Source: Cladorhizidae sp. MBARI D1340-BT2 (lineage: Eukaryota; Porifera; Demospongiae; Poecilosclerida; Cladorhizidae). From it: 64,000 nt of DNA. Below the pieces are notes generated by a model. It ran no database searches, had not been told where the DNA came from, and worked only from the letters and a program-made list of their open reading frames with translations. The stretch covers positions 23,420,370 to 23,484,369 of the forward strand of contig JAQNBH010000009.1 in assembly GCA_028752905.1 (NCBI GenBank), read 5' to 3'. Position 1 is the first letter of the stretch. The number at the start of each line of letters is the position of its first letter. The position numbers were made by a program, and so were the translations under genes. Shown one piece after another: positions 22,701 through 32,357 of this stretch.

Positions 22701-25700
22701 AAACTGTCAAAGTGAGTTTTAGCTGAGACATGGACTTCATATATATGTAACCATTAGTGTGCGTGAAGGATTCAATGGGCTACTGTACTGGAAACTCGGT
22801 CTTGGCTGCAAAGAACAGCCAGTACTCGTAGTGCTATTGTCGTACATACACTTTTTACAATCACTAAATATAATGGACATCAAAGTTTTCCAGATGAGAT
22901 TTCCCAACCTACGTATATATATATTATATATATAAATATTTGGTATGATTATGTTCTTCCAAACTGACAGATGATGTCGCAGCTAAATGCTCGTGAAGGG
23001 GACATAGTGATGGCTGAAAGTGTCTCTTTACCTCTTGCCACTTACTCCAAGTTTCAACCACAAGATGTCAACTTTCTGGATATACACAATCCCAAAGCTG
23101 TGTACGTGTTGTTGGGAGGAGTTATATACGCAATATTTTTGGGGGGGATTTAATATTTGTGAGTTTTTTCACGGTTAGAATCCAATCTGTGTTGTAGGTA
23201 CAATGAGGAGCAGCAGAGCATGCTTGGTGTGGAGTGCACTGTATGCTACACTAAAATTCCCCATGAGTTCCTTTCTGTCTTGGAATATTAACCCCTCAAG
23301 AATTTCTCTCTCTCCCCTGGGGGGTTTGGGCCAATCACAATTTGTTTGTTTATGACTTTTCAAAATAAATTGACCAAAAGCTGGACTAGAATCACCCCTG
23401 GCATCACTGTAGGAATTAGTGGACTAATTTTCTGTGCTGCTTCTCATCTCATAACACATCTTCAATTAGTTTGTTGTAAGGTCACATATCCAGTGACCAC
23501 TCGCCCTCCCATTATCCAGTGGTACCACACCTCCCTCCTCCATTATCCAGTAGTACCACACCTCCCTCCTCCCATTATCCAGTAGTACCACACCTCCTAC
23601 TCCTCCCAATATCCAGTAGTACCACACCTCCCTCCCATTATCCAGTAGTACCACACCTCCCTCCTCCCATTATCCAGTAGCACCACACCTCCCTCCTCCC
23701 ATTATCCAGTAGCACCAGACCTCCCTCCTCCCATTATCCAGTGGTACCACACCTCCCTCCTCCCATTATCCAGTAGTACCACACCTACCCTCCCATTATC
23801 CAGTGGTACCACACCTCCCTCCTCCCATTATTCAGTAGTACCACACCTCCCTCCTCCCATTATCCAGTAGTACCACACCTCCCTCCTCCCATTATCCAGT
23901 AGCACCACACCTCCCTCCTCCCATTATCCAGTAGTACCACACCTCCCTCCTCCATTATCCAGTAGTACCACACCTCCTACCCTCCCATTATCCAGTAGCA
24001 CCACTCCTCCCATTATCCAGTAGTACCACACCTCCCTCCCATTATCCAGTGGTACCACACCTCCTACCCCTCCCATTATCCAGTGTTACCCCACGCCTCC
24101 TCCCCCTCATTATCCAGTAGTACCACACCTTCCCCTCCCATTATCCAGTGGCACCACACCTTCCCCTCCCATTATCCAGTGGTACCATACCTCCCTCTGG
24201 TACCACACCCTCATTGAGTTTTCAAGGATCTGATTTTGTCTGTTGAATTTTTCTGTTCCTAGTCTTCAGGACACACCCACTTTGACCGTAAAAGGAAGTG
24301 CCAGTTGCATTTCCTTAAGATTATCAATGCTACAGACAACGTGCAATGCAAATTTCATATCAAGTTACTTTTCAGGAATGCTGTGCTCTTGGAGTCTGTC
24401 ATAATAGTCTCAAACATGGTGTTCCCCATTAGTAAAGTGAATGAAGGTCTACTTATCACTAGTACCGTCTATATATACTATATTTCCTCGAAGAGAACCG
24501 CATACATTCTATTCAATTCAGGAGCTGCCTAGCTGCATGTACCATTTGAGTTTGAGGGCACTCTATTATGACTAACAGGCATGCACACAACAGTGCACAA
24601 GATCACCGGATCTCAAAAAGGTTGAGAGTAGCAATGTTTACTCTAGCCATTGTCCTCTATTCTGTTTTTGTCTTCGTAACCAGCTTCGTTGCTTGCGAAG
24701 GGATCGTCATCGTCAGTTTCGCCCACCTTTTCTGTGGAGTTTGGCCGTCTTGCTGGTGATGGTTACTGCAGCATTTTCTGCTACTTGCCCGGGCTTTGAA
24801 CAGTGAATGCTGTCATCATGTGACCATCTATCTCGACTGACCGCAGTTTTGAAGGATTTCTTTTAATCATTTCAGTGGTGATAGGTGCCAAGCTTACTTC
24901 ACCCACTCCAGACAGCATTTTCTCTGCAGCTTTCATACACTTCTGCTGTGTGCAGTCTATTCGAGGGCACGTTCTAATTGAGGTGAGGGGAGGGGGAGGG
25001 GGGCTTTGATCTCCATAACAGCCAGCACTGATGGAATAAGCAAGTCAGATGCCCATTCTTAATGCCTTAGATCTATCACGAAGCAAAAACCATTATGTGC
25101 TCCAAAAAGGAAGGCCCTTGTTGTTTTGATTACTTCACACAATACTCTCAACAAGAACCATTTCTGGCAAAACAAAGCCAATTCTTGTTCCTTGTAAGCA
25201 CAGAGGGAACTAATGATCCAGTCACTGAGTACTATCAGTTTCAATTTCCTGTGAGTTTAATTTTGGGTCTAAGTATTTGTTGAGTAGAAGTAAAATATAT
25301 GATATTCAAGATATGATATTCAAGATGTGTAAACCATATAAATAGTTGCAAGTGATTGGCTGATTACGATCTCTTACTCCCAATTATGCAATTAATTTTA
25401 TGATTACTGAATCAATTACTACTATATTCGTCATCGACCCTAACACTGCTCTATTTTTTTTGTTAGATATATTTTTCTAGGAGGCAGGGGGGTGAGGCAT
25501 AAATTACATTTAATTAAGTTAATTAAGTGTGGGGGTTAATTAAGTGTGGGGTGAATTTTAACATTTAGGATATTCAAGGGCATGTCCCAGATAATAATCT
25601 TGAGAAAGGTATTCCCACAACTCGAGTTTAAATTGGAATCTAGTTTATTGAAAGGTACCTAGCTATATAGACATGGGTCAGGGCGGCATGAAATTAGGTG

Positions 25701-27540
25701 TTCCTACTTTGGTTTCTGATAGGCTTCTCGTGCTTGAAGAGGTCACTAGGGGGTCCACGGTGCCATGGTCCCACTTTTCATTAGTAGTAGTAGTAGTAGA
25801 AGTAGAAGTAGTGTCTTTTTTCAGGGATGGAGGAGTGGGTGGGTAGGGGGAAACAATTTACAAGGAAGCCTGCTACCCTGGTATTGTTGGCTTGGTTGTT
25901 ATTGAATCTTGGTTGTTATTGAATCTTGGTTACTCTGAATAATGTATTACCTGGCTAATGTTTTTATGTGAACCAGGCTCGAAAGCAAGCTTCGCTCATT
26001 TGCTTGTTTGACTACGAATGACATCATAGGCATAGAATACAATGGCAAGGTAATAATAGTTGTGGGCAACACACATGCACACACACCCACACACACACTC
26101 ACACATGTATGTATATCATGTAACAACAATGATAATACCTTGACCAAACCTTTGTGGCAGATTTATAAACTACTTGTGGAAGACACAAAACCCCAAAAAG
26201 CAGTTTCAATCATAGAGTGTGATATGAAGGTTGGTAGATATGAGTGGTATGTCTTGAATTTCATTTATTTGGGTTCATCTTGGAGAAGGCACTCGTGAAT
26301 TTTGTATGTATTACTCCCTGTGTTGAAGTGCCATGTGCCATGTTGTATTTACAGGTGGATTTCTCAGCACCTTGTGGTTATAAACCTAACATACCCAGTA
26401 ATGATGGAATAAGCAAGTCAGATGCCAAGGAAGAGGTCGACATAACGTATTTGTATTTTAGGCTCTTATTTGAGATGTGTTTTTTTGTGATAGGCTGAAA
26501 GGGATGAAGCTATCAAAGAAGCAATTGAGAAGAATGACGGTTTCACAGTAACTAGGTTTTGATTGTGATATTGTGAATGAGTTTGAAAGAGTCCCATGTG
26601 TATGTAGGTTTTCTACGGAGAAGGACAGAGATTGGATGGGAAGCAGATCAAAGCCAATACTTTTGTTCCTTCTCCTTCTACTGACAGTGTGAAGAAAAGG
26701 GGGTTGCCTAATTACAACTATAAGAAAGGAAAGTTGAACTTTACTAAGGCAAAATCACTCGTGTCTGCTCAACAAATGCAGCCCAAGGCAAGTGAAAAGT
26801 CAGGGTTTTGATCCTGTTATGAATGTCCTATATAATTATTACCAGTTAAACATGGGTGTTTCAACTTTGTAATTGAATTGTCTCGATGTACTTTTGGGGG
26901 GTTGAGAAAGAAAAGCTCTACATAGCTTTCTTAATAGCACTGACTCACAGCCCAATCATTCAGTGAGTAGCTATGCCCCAACAGAGATACAACAAACACT
27001 TAGCTAGTGACAGGATCAAGAAGGCAAAAACCAGAATGGTGATTGTCAGGTGATGATATAATAAGTAAATAAGTATTTTCAGCAGTTTAAATTGTTCAAT
27101 GAATTTCTACTCGAAGCTCACATCCCAACTAAAACAAATATCGATTGGTCTTGGCATATGATGTGATTTAAGTCCATACACAATAAAGACGACACGGTGA
27201 CCACGTCCATTTCTCCCCCTTCTTTTCTTTACTTAATGGGTTCCGTACAATTTTCATATCATGCTCTGGCCGCTGAACTTGGCTTAGTTATCATCCAACA
27301 ACCTTGATGACCATGGTCATGACCATGATGGGTCATCATAGTTCAGAGGAACCACCAACTGAACAGTGATGCAGTAGACCACCATAAAAGACTTCACTTT
27401 CTATTCACACCGAGTAGTATTGCCTTTCTCTTCCCCTGCCCCCATACACACATCCCTTATAGGAAGATGATTCGATGGATTTTGTGGCATTCCATGGAAA
27501 AGGACAAAATTTACGTAATACAGAAGACAAGAAAAAATAA
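13787..27540 (+). CDS. UFD1: UFD1, ubiquitin recognition factor of the p97-NPL4 complex (9 exons)
   Basis: UFD1 with NPL4 recruits the p97/VCP ATPase to ubiquitinated substrates, for example in ER-associated degradation. Coding exons: 13787-13789 (ATG only), 13845-14120, 22971-23101, 25977-26049, 26161-26229, 26355-26435, 26494-26547, 26608-26787 and 27463-27540. Phases agree at every join and the sum is 945 bp (314 residues; animal UFD1 is about 307). The N-terminal double-psi barrel shows [61 protein letters not shown] and [10 protein letters not shown]. Two p97-binding SHP boxes are visible: [10 protein letters not shown] and [12 protein letters not shown] near the C-terminus. Oddities: the start codon is alone in exon 1, intron 8 begins with GC, the exon 6 donor (GTCGAC) is weak, and intron 2 (8.85 kb) holds a whole LTR element. 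Confidence 0.95.
14121..14683 (+). other. UFD1 intron 2, first part
   Basis: Intronic sequence between exon 2 (donor GTATGT at 14121) and the LTR element. No exon or repeat recognised. Confidence 0.7.
14689..15091 (-). repeat. 3' LTR of the Gmr1-like element
   Basis: 403-bp LTR, starting TGTCGCAGGACGAC on the element's strand. It differs from the 5' copy at only a few positions (for example ttAagctat versus ttCagctat), so the element is fairly young. The last RT-RNase H codons run a few bases into it. Confidence 0.93.
15073..17280 (-). CDS. Gmr1-like pol: rest of integrase, reverse transcriptase, RNase H
   Basis: 733-residue frame continuing the upstream gag-pro-int frame after one in-frame TAG (17281-17283). 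It opens inside the integrase core: ILTDCGTNF (second catalytic D) and [11 protein letters not shown] (catalytic E near residue 44), then an integrase C-terminal region. RT follows: [36 protein letters not shown]-type [25 protein letters not shown] and the catalytic YIDDIVVYS (near 440). RNase H has [15 protein letters not shown] (near 590) and ends with ADELSR. No other break is seen, so RT and RNase H look intact. Confidence 0.94.
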   Translation of the reverse strand, partial: TGVPDEILTDCGTNFVSKLLKELYNFLGVKAIKTTPYHPATDGMVERFNSTLKAMVRKVLKQWRGRWDHALPHLLGEYRRTPNQTTGFTPSELLFGRQIKGPLQSLRYRWTAKETTPMEVAKYVTTIQQRLEMIKDCSRDREEKEKKRYKGQFDKKAKERSFEAGELVMVRTPGMGPKLDPKWDGPFMVENRTGDTTYELSIPNRPRKLLKRHINLLKEYTSPTASCLTVELDEDFGPKEKEGKDGSSAINPKLTAEQKGVMTELLRRHKDLMKAEPGLTKQSPLVIHTTTPYPIHRPPYRLDSRKMAQMNEAVKELLELEIIRPSQSPWASPAILVAKKDGSKRLCIDYRRLNEVTTPDPFPLPHINDLIDKLGAAQYISTLDLAKGYHQVLVDEASIPKTAFVTPTGKWEYLRMPFGLKNAPSNFQRLMNTVMADMASFAAAYIDDIVVYSRTFGEHVDHLERVFLRLEEKGLRVKPTKCVLAEPSCQFLGHRVGNGEVRPLRAKVEVLLQYLRPRRKKDMRAFLGLANYYRWFIPAFGSIAIPLTDATRKMAPDVVQWTPAMETAFNELKTTLTKDPVLTSPDESKMFILHTDASGVGIGAVLSQEDADGSDRPVAYYSRRLKSAETRYSVTEQECLAVVAAIRHFRVYLSGARFRVITDHRSLSYLSRMRDESGRLTRWALALQPFLFTTEHRSGARHQNADELSRQSWGADEITQGLAAEREGRDVAGRH
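17281..19326 (-). CDS. Gmr1-like gag, protease and first part of integrase
   Basis: 681-residue frame. Gag comes first ([28 protein letters not shown]), then one zinc knuckle [14 protein letters not shown] (near 255), the protease motif [12 protein letters not shown] (near 323), an acidic linker (about 440-500), the integrase H2C2 finger ([13 protein letters not shown] ... CKACPEC, about 560-605) and the first catalytic Asp of the integrase in [11 protein letters not shown] (near 634). It ends at a TAG that splits integrase from the downstream frame. The true gag N-terminus is at 19330-19541 in another frame (starting near ATG 19529 or 19541; MDTRSKAKD), so one frameshift lies around 19330-19390. 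Confidence 0.93.
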   Translation of the reverse strand: MLTTVMSGGGTGRIEESDSIPTPSQIKAPRFREMKEDEDPLDYFNVFESHMAAYRVPKKDWMRYLAPEFRPDANRVYLAMQPDVKEDYDQVKLALLRLYRVTRKAYRQRLDNLKRKPDEGWEALMGRAVQLTTRWTEGCKTIQQVNDLCALDTVMKLMPRHVAQFVSDKKPSTAAEAGGLADDYLADRGWTPVDPSMLDRPHHQIFRKGDRHRQPADRTRGSWKEEEARAGSTPTQGSDTDDHKQYKPKADGSYRPKCFKCGKPGHFAAECYSTKPNSFKKRYDNVNLSKALTHKEEVSLVKTEISGRSTVEGTVGGVRCIDILLDTGAGQTVVRSSLVPKECYTGRSKEARDYQGTARTHHLARINITVGGRTEELEVLVADELTHEVLLGTDMPGLWDLGKQLLNNELVNLVSTRSQTRAGGNTELQADGRESEAEESTEDDDSNDEESWEGISDDGPDPTTTDETSDEEPEKRSMTKSQKRQANAAFIEGQKGHPLDVDAKELQREQGHDPTLKRMWVKAQSDDNTEFLVEDQLLWRKTTDRLGDEATQLCLPKRYRSMVLALAHRPGHPGRDRTAQRILDEFFWPQIHDDVRRLCKACPECQRAGGKVSPAPLQPMPIIGQPFSRIAMDLTGPLPTTPDGNRFVLVVVDYATRWPEAFALRTTESSIIAEKLTQMFT
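19574..19591 (-). promoter_or_regulatory. tRNA-Leu primer-binding site
   Basis: The minus strand reads TGGTGGCAGCGGTGGGAT, complementary to the 3' end of an animal tRNA-Leu (CCA included). It sits 2 nt inside the 5' LTR end, where minus-strand DNA synthesis would begin. Confidence 0.85.
19599..19955 (+). other. 357-bp insertion in the 5' LTR carrying a host-like terminal exon
   Basis: The 3' LTR reads TGTGA-CAGGACC; here the same two pieces are separated by 357 bp. Within the insert the plus strand has an acceptor-like tract (TTGTGAATTGCAG), then an open exon to a TGA at 19816-19818 reading [31 protein letters not shown] and [14 protein letters not shown]-rich 3' UTR-like sequence follows. 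The exon-like composition, in the opposite sense to the element, suggests a captured or inserted host-gene 3' end. I do not recognise the gene. There are no clear inverted ends or target duplication. Confidence 0.6.
19951..20353 (-). repeat. 5' LTR of the Gmr1-like element (main part)
   Basis: Matches 14689-15091 from CAGGACC (19956) to CCTGCGACA (20353). The five bases before CAGGACC are TGTAG here and TGTGA in the 3' LTR; TGTGA is found at 19594-19598 beside the primer site instead. Confidence 0.9.
20438..20599 (-). pseudogene. Orphan exon-like segment with an in-frame stop
   Basis: On the minus strand a 162-bp segment (54 codons, phase 0) lies between an acceptor (TTTAG) and a donor (GTGAGT). 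It reads [29 protein letters not shown], then TAG, then [21 protein letters not shown]. Length, splice sites and composition look like a real exon, but it has a stop at codon 33 and lies antisense in UFD1 intron 2. I do not recognise the protein. It is likely a fragment of a duplicated gene. Confidence 0.45.
20600..21048. other. UFD1 intron 2, nothing recognised
   Basis: AT-rich intronic sequence without recognisable exons or repeats. Confidence 0.6.
21049..21795. repeat. Tandem duplication of about 375 bp
   Basis: Two adjacent copies (about 21049-21421 and 21422-21795), each starting TTGACTGAGTATGAGATATG and ending CATGTCCTATCC. They differ by a 2-bp indel (GGTTACATG versus GGTTAGACATG), so the duplication is recent. 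Confidence 0.95.
21796..22970. other. UFD1 intron 2, last part
   Basis: Intronic sequence up to the exon 3 acceptor (CTGACAG at 22964-22970). It includes the repeat at 22255-22345, listed separately; nothing else is recognised. Confidence 0.6.
22255..22345 (-). repeat. Dispersed repeat with hammerhead-like core, copy 1
   Basis: The minus strand reads CTGATGAAGGCTAGAGCATC, then (T)ACTTGAAACGTC, then a tail TTGATCATTGAGAAGGTTAT. The same segment occurs at 43395-43490. CTGATGA, a short stem-loop, GAAA and GTC are the core of a hammerhead ribozyme, a motif known in Penelope-like retroelements. A decayed Penelope-like element is present at 62.6-63.7 kb. Confidence 0.6.
23490..24200. repeat. Minisatellite of about 32 bp in UFD1 intron 3
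   Basis: About 22 imperfect copies of CCATTATCCAGTAGTACCAC plus ACCTCCCTCCTC, with length variation (about 25-36 bp) mainly in the CT-rich part. Strong strand asymmetry: almost no G on the plus strand outside CCAGTRG. Confidence 0.95.
24481..24975 (+). repeat. MITE-like dispersed repeat, copy 1
   Basis: Starts TATTTCCTCGAAGAGAACCG and ends near TCTATTCGAGGGCACGTTCT. The interior matches, in inverse orientation, the repeat at 60112-60664 (segments encoding 'LAIVLYS' and the 'GATCGTCATCGTCAG' block). More diverged than the 60-kb copy. Confidence 0.6.
24976..25976. other. UFD1 intron 3, last part
   Basis: Intronic. A purine-rich run (GAGGGGAGGGGGAGGGGGG) lies near 24985-25003, and GTAGTAGTAG repeats near 25785-25800. 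No exon recognised before 25977. Confidence 0.6.
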
Positions 27541-29923
27541 AATTCACATATAATGACTCACAATCATCAACTTAAATTTGCTTGAACCAATTTAAGTTGA
27601 TTATCGAGAAAGTCGTGTATGTCCACTGAGAGTTTGTTGAGAATTCATTATACATTATGTATGTATGTATGTATGTATGTATAGCTATATATATGTGCAT
27701 CAAGTATATATATACACAAAGGAAACGATTGTAAGTAGAAAAGTGGGTGTATACTAGCTCCATAGCTCATCTATGTGCTCTCTTGATGTCGTTGATGAAT
27801 TGCATAATCTTTGAAGGTATATATCTGATGAGCAACTAAATTGGCTTTTGTATGTGTCATTGACAATTGGTCTCCTGTAACAGAAAGGGAAGGATTCATT
27901 TAGTATTAACTCATTTTGGACTATATACTAGAACAAAGTAGTTTTTGAATAATGAAGTTTTGCACAATTTTTTTATTTTAGAAAATGCTTTAGGCTGAAT
28001 TTACCAGTCGTGGAAGTTAAGAAACCAAACTTGTTCTTTGGTGCACATGCATATCTATTTTATAAGAGGTTCCCCCCATGTAATATATTATAAGCTTTTC
28101 AGAGTGTTCGGCATGGGTTTGGTTTAGAATAGATGCCTGTACTGATTTTTGCCAGTAATGGAGGGGGGGGGGGGGGGCAGCATGGGCAAGGAGAACTTTG
28201 ATTTGTGTAATGTTTAATCAACCCAACAATGGTTAACAATTACCACAGTGAATCTTTCTTTTTCACTTCATCTTCTTGATGGTCACTGTAGGACCTCCGG
28301 ATAGACAACATTTCTGGTCTGCTTGTTAATTTCCAGAAAATCTTGTTGGTGCAAGGATACACAGCTTGTGAGATAATAATTATGAGTGGACCCACTTTTG
28401 TGATGATGGGAGCAGAGGTGCAATAAATTAACTTTTTAAGGTAATGAAGGTGCTTAAAAAGAATCGATGTGAGCCCTCACAGGAGCAAGGAAAGAAGAGG
28501 CACACAGGGTTACCCTGTGACTAGCTCATGTGGAGGTTGACTCACTTCACTCAAATTTTTCTCACTATGCAGCAATAGAAGCCAGAATGTTGATTTATAG
28601 TAGCAGGTTTAAATGAACTCTGAGACTAAAGCTGCTAGTGGCTCGTTATGCAAGCTCTAATGTAGCTAACATAGTTTGTTGGTAATGTTGCGTAATTCAA
28701 GAGCTAACATTGGCAATGGGAAAGATGTATTGTATGCCTAAACATTTCTGGTGATGGTGGCTTCTAATGGTGGTGGTCTGTCTAGATTGGTCATTGAGTC
28801 TCTCAGTGGCAGTCTAGAGGGTGGTTGCCTTTATCTGTTTTGGGGTCGGTCTGAATTTGAACTTGTTAGCTTTTTAGTGATTTATGTTATTTATGTATAT
28901 ATATATATAATTATGTATTTATTTATTAGTTATTACTTATAAATAAAATATTATTATAAGTCTTATAAATTTTGTATATTTAAAAAAGTTTGTAAAACAT
29001 TTTCGTCTATTTCTGTTGTTATTTTAGCAGTCTCCTATATGTACAAGAAATGCACACGATAAGTCCAGCTATAATTTACCATGTTTATTACAGTATACAC
29101 ACAAGCTTATATATTATATTATATTCATGTACACACAGATATGTTGATCATAAGCAGTTGGGTGTAATCCTGTTATTAAATTTTGTCATAAGATAAGCAA
29201 TTTTGTCATAATTATGATAAGTTTCTGTGCAAACGACCTGATTTGTGCATTAAATTTATTGACAACCTTTACCAAGAACAGTTGTTGGATTAGTGCAATC
29301 TGGTTAAATTATGACGAGTACACATTGTACGCAAGTTATGGATGGTTATGTCTGTACCCAAGTTATGGTTATGTGTGTATGTGGGGGGAGTAGATAAGAC
29401 AAGATCCTGATGGATTTTTACCGTTTTGAGGGCTACTTGTTTACTTTCCATGAAAGATTCAAGGCATGTTAAAAAAATGGTGTATATAAAATTGGCTAAA
29501 ATGAGAGTTTGTTTTTGTACTCTATTGTCAAACCAATACAGGGAGTACTACATACAAGGCACTCGCAAGTTACGCAGTTTTTGTTAGTGCATGATTGCTG
29601 CATGCAATGCTGTTCCCTAAAGAGAAATTTTGGATAATGCACTGCCAAATGACTCCAAATTGAGTAATTTAGAGCGGCAGAATTGTTTATTAGGAATGGC
29701 TATGATAGGTCATTTATTTTAGCTCGAGCAGTAGCTAGCACATCAATGCAAAACCATGGAATTTATGAAGATTAACCTCAGCATGAGACTAATATAAAAC
29801 TAGGGATATAGCAACCACCTTCCTGGATTTTATTTCTTGGACTGATATCTGAATTATATGTACAAGCACAACATTACCGTTACCAACTTCAACAACATAA
29901 TATATTATCAAATGGTCATGTTT
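27541..29923. other. Intergenic region between UFD1 and granulin
   Basis: No gene recognised. It includes the UFD1 3' UTR, an inverted repeat AACTTAAATT...AATTTAAGTT at 27568-27597, a TGTA tetranucleotide run at 27657-27681, poly-G near 28160-28177, and very AT-rich sequence at 28880-29240. UFD1 and granulin converge here. Confidence 0.5.
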
Positions 29924-30820
29924 TCAATATTCAGTTTTGATACACTTGCCATTCGGGAGGCATATATAACTATCAGGACAGCAATGCTGTCCATCTGAAC
30001 AACACTTAGCTTCTTTTTCAGGGCAGCACCCACGATCGTTTAAACCCAATCCACAGCACGTCTGGTCAACATTGCATTTGGTTTTACAAGGAAAGGAATT
30101 CACAATGTCCTTGTTATCCTCCTTCATGTAGGAATGAACTTTGGTGTGCTGAATTGCATTCGTGTACTGAATTTTTTTAGAGTGAGTGTTCGGTTTTGCT
30201 CTGCAATCGCCTTGGCTTATATCACATACTTTACCCTTTGGACAGCAGTAATCATCACAGCAGACGGCGTCAGTAGCAGGACAACAAGCCCAGGAATTGC
30301 TGGTCTTATTGGTCAGCTTGCAGCAAGTCTCATTACTGAAGCAGGTGGTCTTATAGTCTGGACAGATGATAATGTGAGAAGGAAGCATTAGAAGTAAAGC
30401 TTCAGTTCGAATGCACTTATTTGAACTAGGATCACATTTGAAGCTGTGCGGACAGCAATGGATTTTATCTTCACAACATGTCGCTTCAGCATAAGGACAG
30501 CAACCATATCCACCAGTCGGCAATCGGCAACACGTATTTTTGTTAGGACATTGGGAATGATCAATACAAGGAACATTATCAGGAGAATCAATTGCAATGC
30601 TTTCAGTTCTCATTAGTTGGCCTGCAGTAGAAATTGTTTGTGAACAAATTCCTTTCTGCAAGTCGCAGCGATGATTTTCCGGACAGCAGTGACGCATATC
30701 ATTGCAGCACACCGCATTATGACCTTCACAGCAGCCGTAAACACTTTTATTGTAACAGCATGTATTATTACGTCCAGTATGGCACATGCTTGAATGGTCA
30801 GGACACTTCATCCAAGAACT
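29924..30820 (-). CDS. GRN: Granulin/progranulin, 3'-terminal exon with four granulin repeats
   Basis: Granulins are secreted, lysosome-linked growth-factor proteins built of 12-cysteine modules. The exon runs from an acceptor (TTTATAG, ending at 30821) to a TAA, in phase 0, giving 298 residues. Four modules can be counted, with diagnostic cysteine pairs: NTCCYN ... YGCC ... AVCC ... HCC; NTCCRL ... YGCC ... ATCC ... HCC; ETCCKL ... WACC ... AVCCDDYCC (loop shortened); and QTCCGL ... RGCC ... AKCC ... HCC. A roughly 40-residue charged linker (SKKIQYTNAI) separates modules three and four. The ATG at 30811 is internal: the exon is open up to the acceptor, so a signal-peptide exon must lie at higher coordinates. 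I could not locate it in or beyond the 31.2-32.4 kb minisatellite. Confidence 0.9.
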   Translation of the reverse strand, partial: SSWMKCPDHSSMCHTGRNNTCCYNKSVYGCCEGHNAVCCNDMRHCCPENHRCDLQKGICSQTISTAGQLMRTESIAIDSPDNVPCIDHSQCPNKNTCCRLPTGGYGCCPYAEATCCEDKIHCCPHSFKCDPSSNKCIRTEALLLMLPSHIIICPDYKTTCFSNETCCKLTNKTSNSWACCPATDAVCCDDYCCPKGKVCDISQGDCRAKPNTHSKKIQYTNAIQHTKVHSYMKEDNKDIVNSFPCKTKCNVDQTCCGLGLNDRGCCPEKEAKCCSDGQHCCPDSYICLPNGKCIKTEY

Positions 30821-31185
30821 CTATAAAATATATACATAATGTAAATTTCTTGATTTTATCTAAATACAGATAATTAAATCTTCGATACATCGTTAGGGCC
30901 GAAAATTTTAATTACGCGACCCTTGTGTGTGTCTGTTAAGTCATGTGATGTAGTAACATCATGGCTTGAGGGTTCACCAGGTAAGCACTCACCAGGTAAG
31001 CACTGTTGATAGCTAACCTATTGACAATTAAACACTTCGAATACTTTTTGGTTTCTCTAACATGCTAGCATTTAGGCCAAATACCATACCAGTCATTTTA
31101 GTAGCTGGCACCTCGGTCTTCTAAGTCAGTGAGCAATGATTTTCTCTCAGAGCACTTCCACGTCACCACTTTCATCTAGATATAT
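30821..31185. other. Upstream intron of granulin
   Basis: AT-rich sequence with no recognised exon. It carries a small direct repeat, CACCAGGTAAGCACT, twice near 30975-31003. Confidence 0.5.
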
Positions 31186-32357
31186 ATAGCCATGTATTGT
31201 AACTACTAGCTAGCCATGTATTGTAACTACTAGCTAGCCATGTATTGTAACTACTAGCTAGTCATGTATTGTAACTACTAGCTAGCCATGTATTGTAACT
31301 AGTAGCTAGCCATGTATTGTAACTACTAGCTAGCCATGTATTGTAACTACTAGCTAGCCATGTATTGTAACTACTAGCTAGCCATGTATTGTAACTACTA
31401 GCTAGCCATGTATTGTAACTACTAGCTAGCCATGTATTGTAACTACTAGCTAGCCATGTATTGTAACTACTAGCTAGCATGTATTGTAACTACTAGCTAG
31501 CCATGTATTGTAACTACTAGCTAGCCATGTATTGTAACTACTAGCTAGCCATGTATTGTAACTACTAGCTAGCATGTATTGTAACTACTAGCTAGCCATG
31601 TATTGTAACTAGTAGCTAGTCATGTATTGTAACTACTAGCTAGTCATGTATTGGTAACTACTAGCTAGCCATGTATTGTAACTACTAGCTAGCATGTATT
31701 GTAACTACTAGCTAGCCATGTATTGTAACTACTAGCTAGTCATGTATTGGTAACTACTAGCTAGCCATGTATTGTAACTACTAGCTAGCCATGTATTGTA
31801 ACTACTAGCTAGCCATGTATTGGTAACTACTAGCTAGCCATGTATTGTAACTACTAGCTAGCCATGTATTGTAACTACTAGCTAGCATGTATTGTAACTA
31901 CTAGCTAGTCATGTATTGTAACTACTAGCTAGCCATGTATTGTAACTACTAGCTAGCATGTATTGTAACTACTAGCTAGTCATGTATTGGTAACTACTAG
32001 CTAGCCATGTATTGTAACTACTAGCTAGCCATGTATTGTAACTACTAGCTAGCCATGTATTGGTAACTACTAGCTAGCCATGTATTGTAACTACTAGCTA
32101 GCCATGTATTGTAACTACTAGCTAGCATGTATTGTAACTACTAGCTAGTCATGTATTGTAACTACTAGCTAGCCATGTATTGTAACTACTAGCTAGCCAT
32201 GTATTGTAACTACTAGCTAGCCATGTATTTTAACTACTAGCTAGCCATGTATTGTAACTACTAGCTAGCCATGTATTGTAACTACTAGCTAGCCATGTAT
32301 TGTAACTAGTAGCTAGCCATGTATTGTAACTACTAGCTAGCCATGTATTGTAACTAC
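31186..32357. repeat. 24-bp minisatellite array
   Basis: About 49 copies of a 24-bp unit, TAGCTAGCCATGTATTGTAA plus CTAC. One-base deletions (gctagCATG) and insertions (TATTGGTAAC) recur in a fixed order, so blocks of several units have themselves been duplicated (compare 31740-31920 with 31980-32160). Every unit contains the self-complementary CTAGCTAG. Confidence 0.97.

Noticed and set aside
26060..26110. CA-rich stretch as a regulatory site
   Set aside because: Ordinary microsatellite in a UFD1 intron.
31262..31480. Frame with an 8-residue repeat (LASSYNTW)
   Set aside because: Comes from the 24-bp minisatellite; the indels in other units destroy it.
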